Source of the DNA: Chloroflexota bacterium
GTDB lineage: Bacteria; Chloroflexota; Dehalococcoidia; SM23-28-2; RBG-16-64-32
Direction of reading: 5' to 3'
DNA: 11,595 nucleotides
Assembly: GCA_022560365.1 (NCBI GenBank)
Contig: JADFTG010000014.1
Location: 1-11,595 of the forward strand
Shown here: one piece after another, positions 5,919 through 11,595 of the stretch
How the letters are laid out: every line of letters starts with the position of its first letter
How positions within the stretch are numbered: the first letter of the stretch is position 1
Position numbers and translations under genes: made by a program
Notes under the pieces: model-generated
What the model was told of the DNA's origin: nothing
The model's database searches: none
What the model saw: only the letters and a program-made list of their open reading frames with translations

Positions 5919-6470
5919 GTGCCTGAAGAACTAAAGCACGCCGGCGGCGAGAACCTCCAGTACTGCGCCCGCTGCGGCGCCCCCCTCATCGTCCGCCTGA
6001 TCGAGACTGAGGACCGGCCGCGCCTGATGTGCGACCGCGGCCACATCCATTACGTCAACCCGGTGCTGGTCGTCGGCGTCATACCGGAGCGGCGCGGACA
6101 CATCCTGCTGCTGCGCCGCGCGATCGAGCCCCGCCTCGGCACGTGGACGTTCCCCGGCGGCTTCATGGAGATCGACGAGACCGTAGAGGAAGCCGCCGCG
6201 CGCGAGGCGCACGAAGAGGTCGGCCTGCACGTGCGCGTGCTCGACCTGATCGGCGTCTACACGAAGCCTGGCCCGGCGCCGGGGCCCGGCATCGTCTCGA
6301 TCGTCTTCCGCGGTACGGTGGCAACGGGCCGCCCCGAGGCCGGGCGCGAGGCGCTGGAAGTGCGCTGGTTCAAGCCGGAAGACATCCCCTGGGAAGACCT
6401 GGCCTACGAGACGACGGGCTGGGCGCTCAGCGCCTGGCTCGAGGACAGACGCCGCGCCGGCCGTCGCTAG
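5919..6470 (+). CDS. NUDIX hydrolase with N-terminal zinc ribbon
   Basis: This 183-residue protein begins at a GTG. An N-terminal zinc-ribbon-like segment has C16-x2-C19 (YCARCGAP) and C38. At the fourth ligand position the usual Cys is replaced (CDRGHIHYVNP), leaving His42 or His44 as a possible ligand. The catalytic NUDIX box follows the form G81-x5-E87-x7-R95-E96-x2-E99-E100-x-G102, with GGFMEIDETVEEAAAREAHE visible. NUDIX enzymes hydrolyse nucleoside diphosphates linked to another group. The zinc-ribbon arrangement with the HYVNP stretch is seen in NADH/ADP-ribose pyrophosphatase-like members. The C-terminus (RRRAGRR) is basic. It is 47 bp downstream of the ferredoxin gene, possibly with its own promoter. 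The substrate is unknown. Confidence 0.9.
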   Translation: MPEELKHAGGENLQYCARCGAPLIVRLIETEDRPRLMCDRGHIHYVNPVLVVGVIPERRGHILLLRRAIEPRLGTWTFPGGFMEIDETVEEAAAREAHEEVGLHVRVLDLIGVYTKPGPAPGPGIVSIVFRGTVATGRPEAGREALEVRWFKPEDIPWEDLAYETTGWALSAWLEDRRRAGRR

Positions 6471-6527
6471 GCGGTCCAACTCAAGGGCGCGTGCCAACGG
6501 CCGGCGTGACGAAACCCTCCGGGCCGC

Positions 6528-7925
6528 TCAGCGGCTGCGGGGGCGGCCGCGCTTCGGGCGCTCCGGCGCCTGCTTGCCCCAGAAGTCAAAGCGGCCCATC
6601 AGGAGGATCGTGCTCACTTGCGGGTCTGTCAGGCGCGAGGCGAGGCGTCCGTCCAAGTCGCGGACGGTGAGGTTCGTGGTGATTACGGTGGGCAGGCAGG
6701 CGTTGTAGCGATGGTTGAGGAGCTGGAAGAGCTTCTCGTCGGCCCAGGCAGTGCCGCTTTGAGAGCCGAGGTCGTCGAGGATCAGGAGCGGGACGTTGCG
6801 CACCTGGTCGAACATCTCGTCAAAGGCGCGAGGGTTGGCGGGGTTGTAGGCGGCCCGCAGCCGGTCCAGCAGATCCGGCACGACGACGAACATCGCCGGG
6901 CGGCTGGCTTCCCGGCAGTAGTTACCGATGGCGGCAGCGAGCCTGGTCTTGCCGTGCCCGGTGGCGCCCGCGATGACCAGCCAGTCCTTGGGCTCCTCCG
7001 CGAACTTCATCCCCTGCCGGTAGGCGTTCTGCACCTCTTTGAGCTCGTCCGAGTCGCTCGCGAGCAGGCGTGAGTCGAACGTCTTGAACGTCATGCCGCG
7101 CAGGAGCGGCAAATCCAGAGAGTCCAGTCCGGAGAGGCCTGAGTCCGTGCCTGACTCCAGGTAGTGCACCTGCGACAGAGCGACGTCCGTGAGGCGCGTC
7201 TGGATGCGGGCGTCGAAGGCCGCCGGGTCGAGGTTCGTCGTGATGACGGTAGGCGTCTGGGCGCTGTAGCGGTGGTTGATCAGCTGGAAGAGCTTCTCCT
7301 CCGCCCACGGCGTGGCGCTCTGCACGCCAAGATCGTCCAGCACCAGCACCGGCGCGTTGCGCACCATCTCGAACAGCTCGTCGTAGCTGACCTCGCTGCC
7401 GGGCTGGTAGGCCGCCCGCAGGTGATCGAGCAGGTCGGGCACAACCATGAAGAGCGCCGCCTGCCCGTTGGCGATGCAGCCACCAGCGATCGCCGCCGAG
7501 AGGTGCGTCTTGCCGCAGCCGCTGGGCCCCGTGAGGACGAGCCAGCCGGACGGCGTCTCGACGAATGCGTGCGCCGCCGCGACCGCCTTGGCGAACGCTT
7601 CCTGGTGCGCCGGGCTGGGGCTGCGGCCGCGCGGGCTCAGCTCTTCGAACGTGAGCCGGGAGAGCGCGCCGAGGCCGCTGTAGCGCAGCAGCCGCGCCGT
7701 CTTCTCGTCGTCCCGTTCGTCCTCGGTGCAGACGCAGGGCAGCGCCTTGCCGAAGTCGGGATGGCCGAGGTGTACGCGCAAGCGGACGTAGCCGGCGCCG
7801 CCGCAGTGCTGACAAGCGTTTTCGTCTTCCGTCGCGTCAGGAACGGCTCCCGGAGGGGCGTCGCTTGCCCTCTCTGAAACGCCGCTCAAGCCACTCGATT
7901 TGAGGATCTCGCTCAGACTTTTCAT
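6528..7925 (-). CDS. DnaC/DnaI-type helicase loader with two tandem AAA+ modules
   Basis: This 465-residue protein is about twice the length of the AAA+ part of ordinary loaders. Residues 38-66 hold a zinc-finger pattern (C38-x2-C41, C64-x-C66). Module 1 has Walker A GPSGCGKT (133-140), Walker B VLVLDDLG (193-200), sensor-1 TTN (229-231) and TRLTD (243-247). Module 2 repeats these at exactly +187: GATGHGKT (320-327), LLILDDLG (380-387), TTN (416-418), SRLTD (430-434). Aligned by hand without gaps, 64 of 105 residues agree (127-231 against 314-418). Both ATP sites look intact. The C-terminus is basic ([10 protein letters not shown]). Such proteins load the DnaB ring onto single-stranded DNA. 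The genes upstream in the operon are dnaB and a dnaD-like gene, which supports this role. The ATG at 7925 has GGAAGGG about 8 nt upstream and lies inside the previous gene. Confidence 0.9.
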   Translation of the reverse strand: MKSLSEILKSSGLSGVSERASDAPPGAVPDATEDENACQHCGGAGYVRLRVHLGHPDFGKALPCVCTEDERDDEKTARLLRYSGLGALSRLTFEELSPRGRSPSPAHQEAFAKAVAAAHAFVETPSGWLVLTGPSGCGKTHLSAAIAGGCIANGQAALFMVVPDLLDHLRAAYQPGSEVSYDELFEMVRNAPVLVLDDLGVQSATPWAEEKLFQLINHRYSAQTPTVITTNLDPAAFDARIQTRLTDVALSQVHYLESGTDSGLSGLDSLDLPLLRGMTFKTFDSRLLASDSDELKEVQNAYRQGMKFAEEPKDWLVIAGATGHGKTRLAAAIGNYCREASRPAMFVVVPDLLDRLRAAYNPANPRAFDEMFDQVRNVPLLILDDLGSQSGTAWADEKLFQLLNHRYNACLPTVITTNLTVRDLDGRLASRLTDPQVSTILLMGRFDFWGKQAPERPKRGRPRSR

Positions 7926-8589
7926 AGCTCGGCCCTTCCGTCTCCCAGCGCCGCAGAATGCTCGCCACGTAGCGCCAACTCCGCTTGTTCAACTCAACCG
8001 CCTCACGCACCGCCTCGCGCACCCATTCGGCCGGGTATCGCTCCTCGGCGTCCTTCAGTTCGTCGGCGATCAACGGCGTGATGCTGCCGATGTTCTCCTC
8101 GTAGAGCGTGAAGATGTCCGGAGCAGCCTCGCCCGGCGCCGGTGGCAGAGGCTCCTGCAGGCGGACCTCGGGCAGCGACTCCAGCGCCCGGTAGTTCGAC
8201 GGGTTGTTGACTGCGTAGACCTCTCCTGCGGATCCGTCGGAAGCCTCGCCGCTGAGCGCCCGGATCAGCGTGCCGCGCTTCACCGCCAGGTCGAGTCCGC
8301 GGCTCATGGCCTGATGGTCCGTTCCGTCCGCGGTGTCCATCGGACCTGTCAGGTTCGCCAGCGCCCGGACGAGCGCGCGGTCGGCGGCCAGCTCTTCGCG
8401 GCTGACATAGTGCGGCCGGCGCTTGTGGAGCTGCGCCGCGAAGAAGAAGTACGCTGAAACGACCAGCTCCGCCGGGTCGCTGATCTCCGGCATGACGCGC
8501 GAGAAGAAGAGATTGGGCACGGCCGTCGCCAGCCCCGAGTCCGGAAACCCAGTGAACCCCGCGGAGCCGTCTACGGCAGCCCCGGTCAC
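7837..8589 (-). CDS. DnaD-domain replication initiation protein
   Basis: This 250-residue protein starts at a GTG that overlaps the dnaB stop as GTGA. Residues about 25-135 form an N-terminal region with a winged-helix-like character (FFSRVMPEISDPAELVVSAY, VSREELAADRALVRALANL). Residues about 158-217 are a DnaD C-terminal domain (FTLYEENIGSITPLIADEL, then WVREAVREAVELNKRSWRYV and ASILRRW). In Bacillus the DnaD/DnaB(Bsu) proteins with this domain bind DNA and help deliver the replicative helicase at origins and stalled forks. Its place between dnaB and a DnaI-type loader fits that role. Its last 29 codons overlap the start of the loader gene in another frame. It is not called dnaD because orthology to the Bacillus gene cannot be shown here. 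Confidence 0.85.
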   Translation of the reverse strand: MTGAAVDGSAGFTGFPDSGLATAVPNLFFSRVMPEISDPAELVVSAYFFFAAQLHKRRPHYVSREELAADRALVRALANLTGPMDTADGTDHQAMSRGLDLAVKRGTLIRALSGEASDGSAGEVYAVNNPSNYRALESLPEVRLQEPLPPAPGEAAPDIFTLYEENIGSITPLIADELKDAEERYPAEWVREAVREAVELNKRSWRYVASILRRWETEGPSYEKSERDPQIEWLERRFREGKRRPSGSRS

Positions 8590-10022
8590 TCCTGGCCCTC
8601 CCACTCTGTCTCTGCCGGCGGCTCGGGCTCGCGCATCAACAGGTCCTCGAAGCGGGCGATCTTCTCGCGGAAGCGGAGGTGGATCGTGCCGGTGGCGCCG
8701 TTGCGGTGCTTGGCGACGATCAGCTGCGTGATCCCCGCGGGGTACTCGCGCCGGCGCTCGTCGCCGGAGTGGTCGCGGTCCCACTGCTCCCGGCTCACGT
8801 ACTTGTCCTCGCGGTAGATGAACATGACGACGTCGGCGTCCTGCTCGATGCTGCCGGACTCGCGGAGATCGCTGAGCATCGGGATGTTGTTGGCACGGTG
8901 CTCGGAGGCGCGGGAAAGCTGCGAGCAGGCGACCACCGGGACGTCGAGGTCACGCGCCAGCTGTTTGAGGGCGCGCGAAATGTAGCTCACTTCTTGCACG
9001 CGGTTCTCGTTGCGCGCGCCGGAGCTCATCAGCTGCAGGTAGTCGACGACGATCAGGTCGAGCCCGCGCTCCAGTTGCAGACGCCGCGCCTTGGCCCGCA
9101 TCTCAGCGACGGTCAGCGTCGCGGCGTCGTCGAAGTAGAGCGGCAGTTCGCTGAGCACGCCCAGCGCCTGCATGATCTTTCCTTCTTCGCGTTCCGAGTA
9201 GGTGCCGAGGACGAGGCGCGTCGAGTCGACGCCCGCTTCCATCGCGACCGTACGCTGCACGAGCTGATCGGCCGCCATCTCGACGGAGAAGAAGCCGACC
9301 ACGGCGTTGTGCCGGAGCGCGGCGTTGCGGGCGAAGTTGAGGACGAGCGACGTCTTGCCGAGGCTGGGCCGCGCCGCGACGATGATCAGGTCGCCGCGCT
9401 TGAGGCCCGGCGCGAGCATCGTGTCGAGGTCCGCGTAACCGGAGGTGACAGCGCGCGACTGAGCGGCGACGGCCGCAGTGCCGGTCTCAAGTTGCTCCAT
9501 GTAACCGGAGAGCAGGTCGCGGATGTGCTGGAAGTCGCGCAGGGACTCGCCCTGACGCACGCCGGCGATCAGCGTCTCGGCCTGGCCGAGGGCGTCACCA
9601 ACGTCCGCACCGCCCCGGTAGGCGATCTGGGCGATCTGCCCGGCGGCCGTGATCATCTTGCGGTAGGTGGCGTCGCGCTGGACGATGCCCGCGTAGTTCT
9701 CGACGCCGACGGACGTTGGCAGGTCAGTGACGAGGCGGCTCAGGTAGGCGAGGCCGCCGACGTCTTCCAGGCGACCGCTTCGATCGAGTTCATGGGCAAC
9801 GGTGATCTGGTTGATCGCCTCGTTACGGTCCCAGAGGGCGCGGCAGGCGTCGTAGATCCAGCCGTTCTTTTCGCGGAAGAAGTCGTCGCCCTTGAGCCGA
9901 GGCGCAACTTTGAAGATCGCTTCGGGGTCGACGAGAAGCGAAGCGACGACCGCTTCTTCGGCCTCGTTGTCGTGGGGCGGCAGCTTCTCGCCGCCCCTGG
10001 CGGGTCCGGATTCTACAACCAT
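8586..10022 (-). CDS. dnaB: Replicative DNA helicase DnaB
   Basis: This 478-residue protein is of normal DnaB length. The N-terminal domain begins KLPPHDNEAEEAVVASLL (13-30) and includes GGLAYLSRL. After the linker helix the RecA-like motor has Walker A ARPSLGKT (217-224), Walker B LDLIVVDYLQLM (321-332), VACSQLSR (364-371) and DLRESGSIEQDAD (385-397). DnaB forms the hexameric 5'-3' helicase ring that unwinds the fork and contacts primase. No intein interrupts the usual insertion sites. The ATG at 10022 lacks a clear Shine-Dalgarno sequence, so translation may depend on the preceding gene rplI, 71 bp upstream. The rplI-dnaB order is widely conserved. The stop overlaps the start of the DnaD-domain gene by 4 nt. 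Confidence 0.98.
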   Translation of the reverse strand: MVVESGPARGGEKLPPHDNEAEEAVVASLLVDPEAIFKVAPRLKGDDFFREKNGWIYDACRALWDRNEAINQITVAHELDRSGRLEDVGGLAYLSRLVTDLPTSVGVENYAGIVQRDATYRKMITAAGQIAQIAYRGGADVGDALGQAETLIAGVRQGESLRDFQHIRDLLSGYMEQLETGTAAVAAQSRAVTSGYADLDTMLAPGLKRGDLIIVAARPSLGKTSLVLNFARNAALRHNAVVGFFSVEMAADQLVQRTVAMEAGVDSTRLVLGTYSEREEGKIMQALGVLSELPLYFDDAATLTVAEMRAKARRLQLERGLDLIVVDYLQLMSSGARNENRVQEVSYISRALKQLARDLDVPVVACSQLSRASEHRANNIPMLSDLRESGSIEQDADVVMFIYREDKYVSREQWDRDHSGDERRREYPAGITQLIVAKHRNGATGTIHLRFREKIARFEDLLMREPEPPAETEWEGQE

Positions 10023-10065
10023 AGTCTGTGCTGTAAGGAGTGGCCGGACCCGAACCAGAATTCAC

Positions 10066-10079
10066 CCGCCGAAAGGCGG
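10066..10079 (-). repeat. Hairpin between rplI and dnaB
   Basis: CCGCC (10066-10070) and GGCGG (10075-10079) form a perfect 5-bp GC stem with a 4-nt loop in the 71-nt gap between rplI and dnaB. No U-run follows in the direction of transcription. It could be a partial terminator, a processing site or an element that tunes dnaB relative to rplI. A second GC-rich GGCTCCGGCTCC stretch lies just before it. Confidence 0.35.
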
Positions 10080-10093
10080 AGCCGGAGCCGGCG

Positions 10094-10888
10094 TTAGGAG
10101 CCGTCCTGGCTGGCGTTCCCCTTCTCTGGTTCTTCCGTCGCCTCAGGCGCGGAAGACGTCTCGGTAGTGGTTTCTTCTTCTGCAACCGGGGCCGCTTCCT
10201 CGGCCGGTGTTTCGTCCGCGGAGGCTTCGGCGGCGGCCGGCTTCTCCTCAGCGGTCTCGTCCTCGATGGCGGCTTCAGTGGTCTCATCCTCACTCGCGGC
10301 TTCGGTGGTCTCGACCTCCGCAGCGGTCTCGGTGGCGGCTTCGGTCGTGGCTTCGGTGGTCTCACCCTCGGTGGCGGCTTCAGGCGCCTCTGTCTCCTCG
10401 GGCGCCTCGGGCGCCTCGGGCTCGGGCTCCGGCATGCCGCCTTCGGGGTGGACGTTGACGGTAATTTTGGCGATCACGTTGCGGGTGAGCTTGACCGACA
10501 CCTCGTGGGTGCCGATCTCGCGGATCGGCTGATTGAGGGCGACCTGCCTGTGTTCCAGCTCGACGCCGGTGTCCGCCTGCAGTCGCTCGGCGATGTCGCG
10601 CGAGGTGACGGAGCCGAACAGCTTGCCCTGCTCGCCAACAAGGACCTCGATCGTCATCTCCTGGCCTTCGACGAGGGGGAGCAGGCGCTCACGGGCCTCT
10701 TCGTCCACGCGGTCCTGGCGCTTTGCTTCCTTCGTCGCTTTCTGCTCGGCGATGGCGATGTAGTGCTTCGTCGCCGGGGCAGCGAGCTTGCGCGGGAGGA
10801 GGTAGTTGCGCGCGAAGCCATCAGCGACGTTCTTGACGTCGCCGGTGCGCGCGGTGCCTTCAACCTCTTCGAGGAATACGACCTTCAT
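10094..10888 (-). CDS. rplI: 50S ribosomal protein L9 with long acidic C-terminal tail
   Basis: The protein has 264 residues where L9 normally has about 150. Residues 1-150 are ordinary L9: MKVVFLEEVEGTARTGDVKN, the YLLPRKLA signature (29-36), a long charged connecting helix, and the C-terminal domain with GKLFGSVTSRDIAE (88-101). L9 binds 23S rRNA at the base of the L1 stalk and helps hold the reading frame. Residues 152-264 are a low-complexity tail built from Glu, Thr, Ala and Pro, with 35 Glu, 4 Asp, 2 Lys and no Arg. The ATG at 10888 has AAGGAG 7 nt upstream; the in-frame extension to 10978 is leader sequence. The gene has its own promoter and leads the replication operon. Confidence 0.95.
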   Translation of the reverse strand: MKVVFLEEVEGTARTGDVKNVADGFARNYLLPRKLAAPATKHYIAIAEQKATKEAKRQDRVDEEARERLLPLVEGQEMTIEVLVGEQGKLFGSVTSRDIAERLQADTGVELEHRQVALNQPIREIGTHEVSVKLTRNVIAKITVNVHPEGGMPEPEPEAPEAPEETEAPEAATEGETTEATTEAATETAAEVETTEAASEDETTEAAIEDETAEEKPAAAEASADETPAEEAAPVAEEETTTETSSAPEATEEPEKGNASQDGS

Positions 10889-10915
10889 GGGTTTCTCCTT
10901 CTGAATCCTACGGAC

Positions 10916-10955
10916 TGCCCGCCATGAGCGGGCAATGGGCTTATCACCAAGATAA
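10916..10955 (-). promoter_or_regulatory. Two adjacent hairpins in the rplI leader
   Basis: The roughly 100-nt rplI leader contains two inverted repeats. TGCCCGC/GCGGGCA (10916-10922 and 10928-10934) gives a 7-bp stem with a 5-nt loop. TTATC/GATAA (10941-10945 and 10951-10955) gives a 5-bp stem with a 5-nt loop. The stronger hairpin ends about 28 nt before the start codon, outside the ribosome site, and has no U-run. This could be an autoregulatory or stability element; no named RNA family is recognised. Confidence 0.4.
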
Positions 10956-10993
10956 TCGACATTCTCTTCACAGGCCACATTCCACTGGCGTAC

Positions 10994-11023
10994 ATGTTAG
11001 AACGTGTGTGCTAAGCAGGTCAA
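10994..11023 (-). promoter_or_regulatory. Sigma70-type promoter for the rplI-dnaB operon
   Basis: On the minus strand TTGACC (11023-11018) and TAACAT (10999-10994) are separated by 18 nt. The -35 differs from consensus at one base and the -10 at two. Transcription would start near 10987, giving a leader of about 100 nt before rplI. Confidence 0.6.
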
Positions 11024-11116
11024 CGCGCATAGGCCCTTTCCTGCCGGGGCGCGGGCGTTCAGGGTTGTGCCCAAATGAGCCGCATCACGAGCATCGAGAT
11101 GGGTTCATCTCATTGA
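11024..11116. other. Intergenic stretch with one inverted repeat, no gene seen
   Basis: No coding signal is recognised here on either strand. A perfect 6-bp inverted repeat GAGATG-GGTT-CATCTC lies at 11096-11111, just before the RDD-like remnant. It could be an operator half-site pair or a hairpin. Together with the rplI leader and promoter, the region from 10889 to 11116 holds only regulatory sequence as far as can be seen. Confidence 0.4.
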
Positions 11117-11224
11117 AGCGCGTGTATTCTTCTGGGCATTGGTTACCTCATGATCGCCTTCAGGAAGGACAAGCGCGGCCTCCACGACCTCATGGCCGGG
11201 ACGGTGGTCGTCCAGAAGGGTTAA
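11117..11224 (+). pseudogene. C-terminal remnant of an RDD-family membrane protein
   Basis: A short open frame between two stops (TGA at 11114 and TAA at 11222) encodes about 35 residues ending in KRGLHDLMAGTVVVQKG. The hydrophobic ILLGIGYLMIAF followed by K-RGLHD-(hydrophobic)-AGT-VV is the characteristic end of RDD-family proteins, small integral membrane proteins with three transmembrane segments. The first two segments and the Arg-Asp-Asp region are absent, and the sequence upstream is unrelated. An ATG at 11150 with no ribosome site could only give about 24 residues. It is therefore called a remnant. Confidence 0.6.
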
Positions 11225-11310
11225 GCACCGTCTTCTGACGCTGACCGGCCGGCCGCACACCCCCGGAGACGCCGCCGCCGGCCCGACTGGATTCGCGTTT
11301 CGGCGCGCCG

Positions 11311-11403
11311 CTAGAACTGGAGGAGCTGGATGAGGTTGCCCTCCGGGTCCTTGAACGTGGCGATCTGCGGGCCGTCGGCACCCGGCCGGTTCGGCTCTTC
11401 TTG
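11311..11403 (-). pseudogene. C-terminal remnant of a VOC/glyoxalase-family protein
   Basis: Read on the minus strand, a frame ending in TAG (11313-11311) encodes about 30 residues ending in ATFKDPEGNLIQLLQF. This is the standard last strand of vicinal oxygen chelate proteins (glyoxalase, dioxygenase and relatives), in which the glutamate of DPEGN is a metal ligand. Upstream of about 11403 the same frame gives no further VOC-like sequence. Instead, a different frame carries a cysteine-desulfurase-like sequence up to that point. The rest of the VOC gene is absent. Confidence 0.65.
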
Positions 11404-11595
11404 GGATGAATCGTCTCCACGCCATCGGCTGCGAGTACCTCGAGCAACTCCCGCACGGCCGAATGCTCCACTTCACTCGTCACCACGACTCGCTTCTCGG
11501 GAGCGGATCCGAGAGCCGAGCGGATCGCCGCGTTGACCGATTCGCTCCCGCCGGAAGTGAAGACGATCTCGTCCGGCTCGGCCCCGATCAGGGAG
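11404..11595 (-). pseudogene. N-terminal part of a NifS/IscS-type cysteine desulfurase, interrupted at about 11404
   Basis: A minus-strand frame enters from the right edge. It reads LIGAEPDEIVFTSGGSESVN, then VVVTSEVEHSAVRELLEVL and GVETIH. The GAEPDEIVFTSGGSES block is the PLP phosphate-binding region of class V aminotransferases, and the TS-VEH-AV block contains the histidine that stacks on the cofactor. These enzymes take sulfur from cysteine for Fe-S clusters or thiolation. After about 11404 the homology stops and VOC-like sequence continues in another frame. The cofactor lysine and the active cysteine are therefore not encoded in this window. The start lies outside the window, so whether any product is made is unknown. 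Confidence 0.7.

Noticed and set aside
6523..6535. GCCGC-TCA-GCGGC inverted repeat around the loader stop codon as a terminator
   Set aside because: Only a 5-bp stem with a 3-nt loop and no T-run on either strand; no clear terminator is visible in the convergent gap 6471-6527.
6700..7400. The 561-bp direct repeat as a sign of a mobile element or duplicated contig sequence
   Set aside because: The two copies have diverged at many positions while keeping frame, length and all ATPase motifs, which fits an old in-frame duplication kept by selection.
8679..10097. Long plus-strand open frame of 472 codons opposite dnaB and the end of rplI
   Set aside because: Its translation is rich in Val, Asp, Arg and His with no recognisable motif, typical of the antisense of a GC-rich gene; dnaB on the other strand is unmistakable.
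10200..10440. Short DNA repeats in the L9 tail as a CRISPR-like or minisatellite array
   Set aside because: The units are irregular, have no spacers of constant length, and are explained by Glu/Thr/Ala codons.
10167..10532. Plus-strand Ser/Ala/Val-repeat protein opposite the L9 tail
   Set aside because: It is the antisense reading of the Glu/Thr/Ala repeat DNA of rplI; it has no ribosome site and no independent homology.
10889..10978. 30-residue N-terminal extension of L9 from the ATG at 10978
   Set aside because: L9 homology begins exactly at the ATG at 10888, which has a good Shine-Dalgarno sequence; the extension covers leader hairpins.
11190..11486. 98-codon minus-strand frame with a Ser-rich stretch, as an intact small gene
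   Set aside because: Its first part is the end of the desulfurase-like segment and the rest is an out-of-frame reading of the VOC remnant, so it is a hybrid frame.

Overview
The window is GC-rich bacterial DNA, densely coded, with short intergenic gaps, several 4-nt stop/start overlaps and GTG starts. Gene content suggests an aerobic member of the Chloroflexota (Dehalococcoidia/SAR202-like) or a related high-GC lineage. The evidence is a DnaD-domain protein beside a DnaI/DnaC-type loader and DnaB, ComF beside long-form HPF, and a soluble P450 with its own ferredoxin. No rRNA or other taxonomic marker is present, so the assignment is tentative.

Left block, minus strand, transcribed right to left (3604 to 1): a sphingosine-1-phosphate-lyase-like PLP enzyme, ComF, the long ribosome hibernation factor HPF, and a PfkB-family sugar-phosphate kinase running off the left edge. 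The lyase/comF and hpf/kinase pairs overlap by 4 nt. hpf has a convincing promoter of its own in the 82-nt gap after comF. The lyase has an extended -10 promoter and a strong AGGAGG site.

Middle block, plus strand (3630 to 6470): moaD and moaE (the two subunits of molybdopterin synthase, overlapping), then a cytochrome P450 with its single-cluster ferredoxin 2 bp downstream, then a zinc-ribbon NUDIX hydrolase. MoaD does not end at its diglycine. Its stop codon lies in a CTT TGA context in a +1 relationship to moaE.

Right block, minus strand (11023 to 6528): a replication operon rplI - dnaB - dnaD-like - helicase loader. Two proteins are unusual. L9 carries a 113-residue, very acidic Glu/Thr/Ala tail. 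The loader has one N-terminal zinc finger followed by two complete tandem AAA+ modules repeating with an exact 187-residue (561-bp) period. Together these genes would load and run the replicative helicase. The tandem loader is the best candidate in the window for something undescribed.

Right edge (about 11117 to 11595): three truncated gene pieces lie close together. They are an RDD-family C-terminus (plus), and a VOC/glyoxalase C-terminus joined out of frame to the N-terminal part of a NifS-type cysteine desulfurase (minus). This is either a decayed recombination scar or an assembly junction. I see no tRNA, rRNA, CRISPR array, transposase or attachment site.
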